A DNA stretch of 64,000 bases, taken from Anisakis pegreffii (Eukaryota > Nematoda > Chromadorea > Rhabditida > Anisakidae). The notes beneath the pieces are model-generated. The model had not been told where the DNA came from. It ran no database searches and was given only the letters and a program-made list of their open reading frames with translations. The position numbers and the translations under genes were made by a program. Of the stretch, positions 61,736-64,000 are shown in pieces. Where the stretch lies: NCBI GenBank assembly GCA_035041965.1, contig JAPYMA010000902.1, positions 218,267-282,266 on the forward strand, in the 5' to 3' direction. Within the stretch, counting starts at the first letter, position 1; the number at the start of each line of letters is the position of its first letter.

Positions 61736-62662
61736 TGATGCCATTTGCTCTCTTCTTTGTTCACTGTGTATTTAATGCTGTTATATAATAATACTGATAA
61801 TTTCGTCTGAATCATGCATGTGATCGGCATTCAACCTTTTGATATAATTTTTTTGCAGAAACTTTCCATGAGCATGGATCACATGTCCAATCTTTCTAGA
61901 GATGGAATTGAAAGTCGTCAAATTCGTTGCTTTTCCACTGTTTTCTTATTGCCGAGTTTGTTGAATTTTCATATTTTCATTCCATTAATTCAGTTCTTTT
62001 TCATTCTTCGCATTCATGAAATATCCTTGATGATCACTTAGTTTTTGAAATGTTTTTTATATTGAAATACTTTGCTCTCCACTTCTTTTCGAGCACGAAG
62101 TAACATTGAGATGGCTATTTCAAATTGATCTTACTATGTACATAGGTTTAAATATATATGCTCGATAAAGTGTGTTAAATATAGTGTTCATTAAGTGCGT
62201 TGTTTCTTTCATTTTAACGAGCTGACTTAGCCTAATAAGGATTCATCTTAATGATGAAGTCAGAACGAGTCATATTGACTATCGACTAGGCGAGTACTGA
62301 TCACAATTTGATAACGAAATTTTGCAAACATTTTTTGTAACACTCATATTAGAGGGTTTCTTAGTTCCCAAAAGTCCATAACATTCTGCAACGTTTATTC
62401 ACGTTTCACTGAACTACTCAATTGACGACTGCCGTTGCTTTACGCTTGAATTCACAATGTTGTTTCCGTATCATTATCCACTGGTTTGAATTTGGAATAA
62501 TTGTTGCTTGTGTTGATTTGAATGTGCTGTATGTGTTGAATATTTTGTTGCATAAACTCTTTTCTGATTAATTATGATCATATTGATTCAAAAAATGTGC
62601 TTATAAACGTCACACATCGATATTTCAAAAATTGTTTGATTCCGGGATCTTGCAAACCCTAG

Positions 62663-62969
62663 TCGGGGCATTCAGTCCGTATATGGCTGCAAAAGCCGCT
62701 CGTGGCATTTGCGACATATACGGAGATGATGCACTCTGATGGATGAGAACATTCAAACGCACTTCGTCGAGATCCAACGGCCGACGAGACCGTCGCTGGC
62801 CCTCCAGGTCGAAATCGCCCTTCGCGAACCACGCAAACCATTTCCCGGCTGTTCTTACCAGAACTGCATCATCTCCGTATCCAGCGCAAGTGTCACGAGT
62901 GGCTAATTGAATTTGAATAAAAACGCACGAATATACGCACCAAACCAATAATTTACGAAAATGTTTCAT
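62663..62969 (-). pseudogene. Mariner-family transposase N-terminal fragment
   Basis: Matches the paired helix-turn-helix DNA-binding part of mariner transposases: YGDDAV, RTAGKWFAWFAKGDFDLE and RRSRRPLDLDEV. The match fades towards the hAT boundary, and the catalytic DDD/E part is absent. The first residues are not mariner-like. Confidence 0.7.
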
Positions 62970-63051
62970 CGATAATCCAGGTCGTGTTCGAGACTCGTCT
63001 AGCAGTCGTCGTACTAATTTTGGAGCTTGAGCTTCTAGAGCCTTAGGTCGG

Positions 63052-63096
63052 AGCTTTGGCTTGGATTCATCTTAATGATGAATCCAAGCCAAAGCT
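63052..63096. repeat. Perfect 20-bp hairpin with 5-base loop
   Basis: 63052-63071 is exactly the reverse complement of 63077-63096, loop TTAAT. Its core GGATTCATCTTAATGATGAA recurs at about 62,239-62,258. Confidence 0.95.
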
Positions 63097-64000
63097 GAAA
63101 TTGGAATTGACTTCAAAAATTTGGACGATTATTGTCGCGAATCGCATGATTCACGATAAAGATGATAACCATTATTAATAATATTTTTGTTGATAGAGTG
63201 TTTTGTCTGTCTTGATCGAGTGTGTCTTGTTGATAGAATTGCAACGCGTCAGTCAGTGTTTTGTCTTCGTCTGTCATCACGTCATTTATCCAAATCTTAT
63301 GTACAGTCGCTTACCATCACGTTATATACTCGAATCATATACTTATTTACATCTCAAATGCCACCTTATCTATCCTTATATCAAATACATACATGTAGCT
63401 CAAATGCCTCTTATCTTTCCTCTAATCAACACATATATATCATAAATGCTTAAACAAATTCCTCTCAAAAATATACGCCCTTCTAATTCATCCACTTATA
63501 ATTCAATTCATTGTTCGTTTGCCATTCAGTTCGTTCAATCGTGCGTCTTGTTCGTTCATCCGGGTAAACCGATATTCCCCAGCTCCGTTGTCCCTCGAAT
63601 CAATCACTCAGTCGCTCGAATTCGTTTCTATCCCCCGTTATCCCTCGACTCAACCACTCAGTCGTTAGATTTCGTTTCAATCCCCCGTTATCCTTCGACT
63701 CAACCACTCAGTCGTTAGATTTCGTTTCAATCCTTCGTTATCCCTCGACTCAACCACTCAGTCGTCAGATTTCGTTTCAATTCCCATTATCCCTCGACTC
63801 AATCACTGAATCGTTCGAGTCATTCTTCCGTCGATTATTGTTTATTTGCTGCCTGTTGCTCAGAATAAATATTCATTTCGTCGTAAATAGCGACCCACAT
63901 TCAAATACCACTAGACGCCTATATTCAATCAATATAATCGCCGCTAGTTCCGACAATTATGAAAGTACTGACCTCAAAAATTTTAAAATTGTTGTGTGGC
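63097..64000. other. Right-hand end: pyrimidine-rich, LTR-like stretch
   Basis: Apart from the minisatellite I see no gene. The combination of pyrimidine-rich direct repeats and an AATAAA at about 63,866 resembles a retroelement terminal repeat or promoter, but I cannot find matching ends. Confidence 0.3.
63560..63815. repeat. 50-bp minisatellite, about 4.5 copies
   Basis: Units read roughly CCCGTTATCCCTCGACTCAA, then CCACTCAGTCG, then TTAGATTTCGTTTCAAT. The two middle copies are nearly identical and the outer ones diverge. The proline/serine-rich frames across it are repeat shadows. Confidence 0.92.

Larger units (their letters stand above)
58859..62661 (+). mobile_element. hAT-superfamily DNA transposon (3.8 kb, inactivated)
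   Basis: The ends are inverted: left TAGGGTTTGCACGGGATCCC, right complement TAGGGTTTGCAAGATCCCGG. The flanking 8-mers CTCAGGAC (58851-58858) and GTCGGGGC (62662-62669) match at 5 of 8 positions, with two transitions and one transversion, as a worn 8-bp duplication would. It contains a frameshifted BED-finger hAT transposase and, downstream, a 32-bp minisatellite. Confidence 0.85.

Noticed and set aside
63187..63718. Several 80-90-codon plus-strand frames
   Set aside because: They run through pyrimidine-rich sequence and the 50-bp minisatellite in several frames at once, a repeat effect.
1..64000. CRISPR arrays, bacterial operons, ribosome-binding sites, rRNA
   Set aside because: The window is eukaryotic; the regular repeats found are minisatellites without spacer structure, and no rRNA sequence is visible.

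Overview
This window is eukaryotic and almost certainly from a nematode. The genes are split into many short exons. Their introns mostly end in the nematode-like TTTCAG form of acceptor. Every gene I can recognise has a metazoan or nematode counterpart: dynein-2 heavy chain (che-3), SRSF1 (rsp-3), BTBD1/2 (hpo-9), a glycogen-targeting PP1 subunit, and an IL-17 receptor with a SEFIR domain. Two stretches carry degenerate sequence resembling the nematode telomere hexamer TTAGGC. Several introns exceed 1 kb, which is long for Caenorhabditis. I cannot name the species.

Layout: (1) About 1-7,988, minus strand: the N-terminal tail exons of the dynein-2 heavy chain; linker and motor lie beyond the left edge. 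(2) About 8.0-19.7 kb: mostly no recognisable gene, with two blocks of a GAGCCGGAGC-type repeat, one orphan acidic C-terminal exon, a short duplicated segment, and one MITE containing a 20-bp minisatellite. (3) 19,760-26,319, plus strand: an IL-17-receptor-like gene (ectodomain, one membrane span, SEFIR domain, long disordered tail), with its first exon unresolved. (4) 28,500-31,497, minus strand: a coiled-coil gene, tentatively ATRIP-like. (5) 33,140-34,815, plus strand: SRSF1/rsp-3. (6) 38,341-44,180, plus strand: BTBD1/2 (hpo-9), with two MITEs in its introns. (7) 47,347-50,844, minus strand: PPP1R3-type glycogen-targeting subunit, modelled completely. (8) About 51-56 kb: sparse, with a 240-bp direct repeat, one orphan terminal exon, a tRNA-like pair and a MITE. 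(9) 56.7-64 kb: a cluster of mobile elements. It holds a deleted Ty3/gypsy element with a nested LINE tail (14-bp target-site duplication), a 3.8-kb hAT transposon with recognisable terminal repeats and a frameshifted transposase, a mariner fragment at the hAT edge, and several minisatellites and perfect hairpins.

Exon models were built by hand. Exons were kept only where acceptor, donor and reading phase agree across the junction and, where possible, where the joined protein matches the family. The complete models are BTBD1/2 (14 exons, 2,220 nt), PPP1R3 (6 exons, 1,335 nt) and SRSF1 (4 exons, 765 nt). The protein-coding genes look like independent, ordinary housekeeping, ciliary and signalling genes; I see no operon or functional cluster. 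The most unusual material is the nested transposon stack at the right and a 34-bp exact copy of receptor coding sequence placed between 10-bp direct repeats downstream of that gene.
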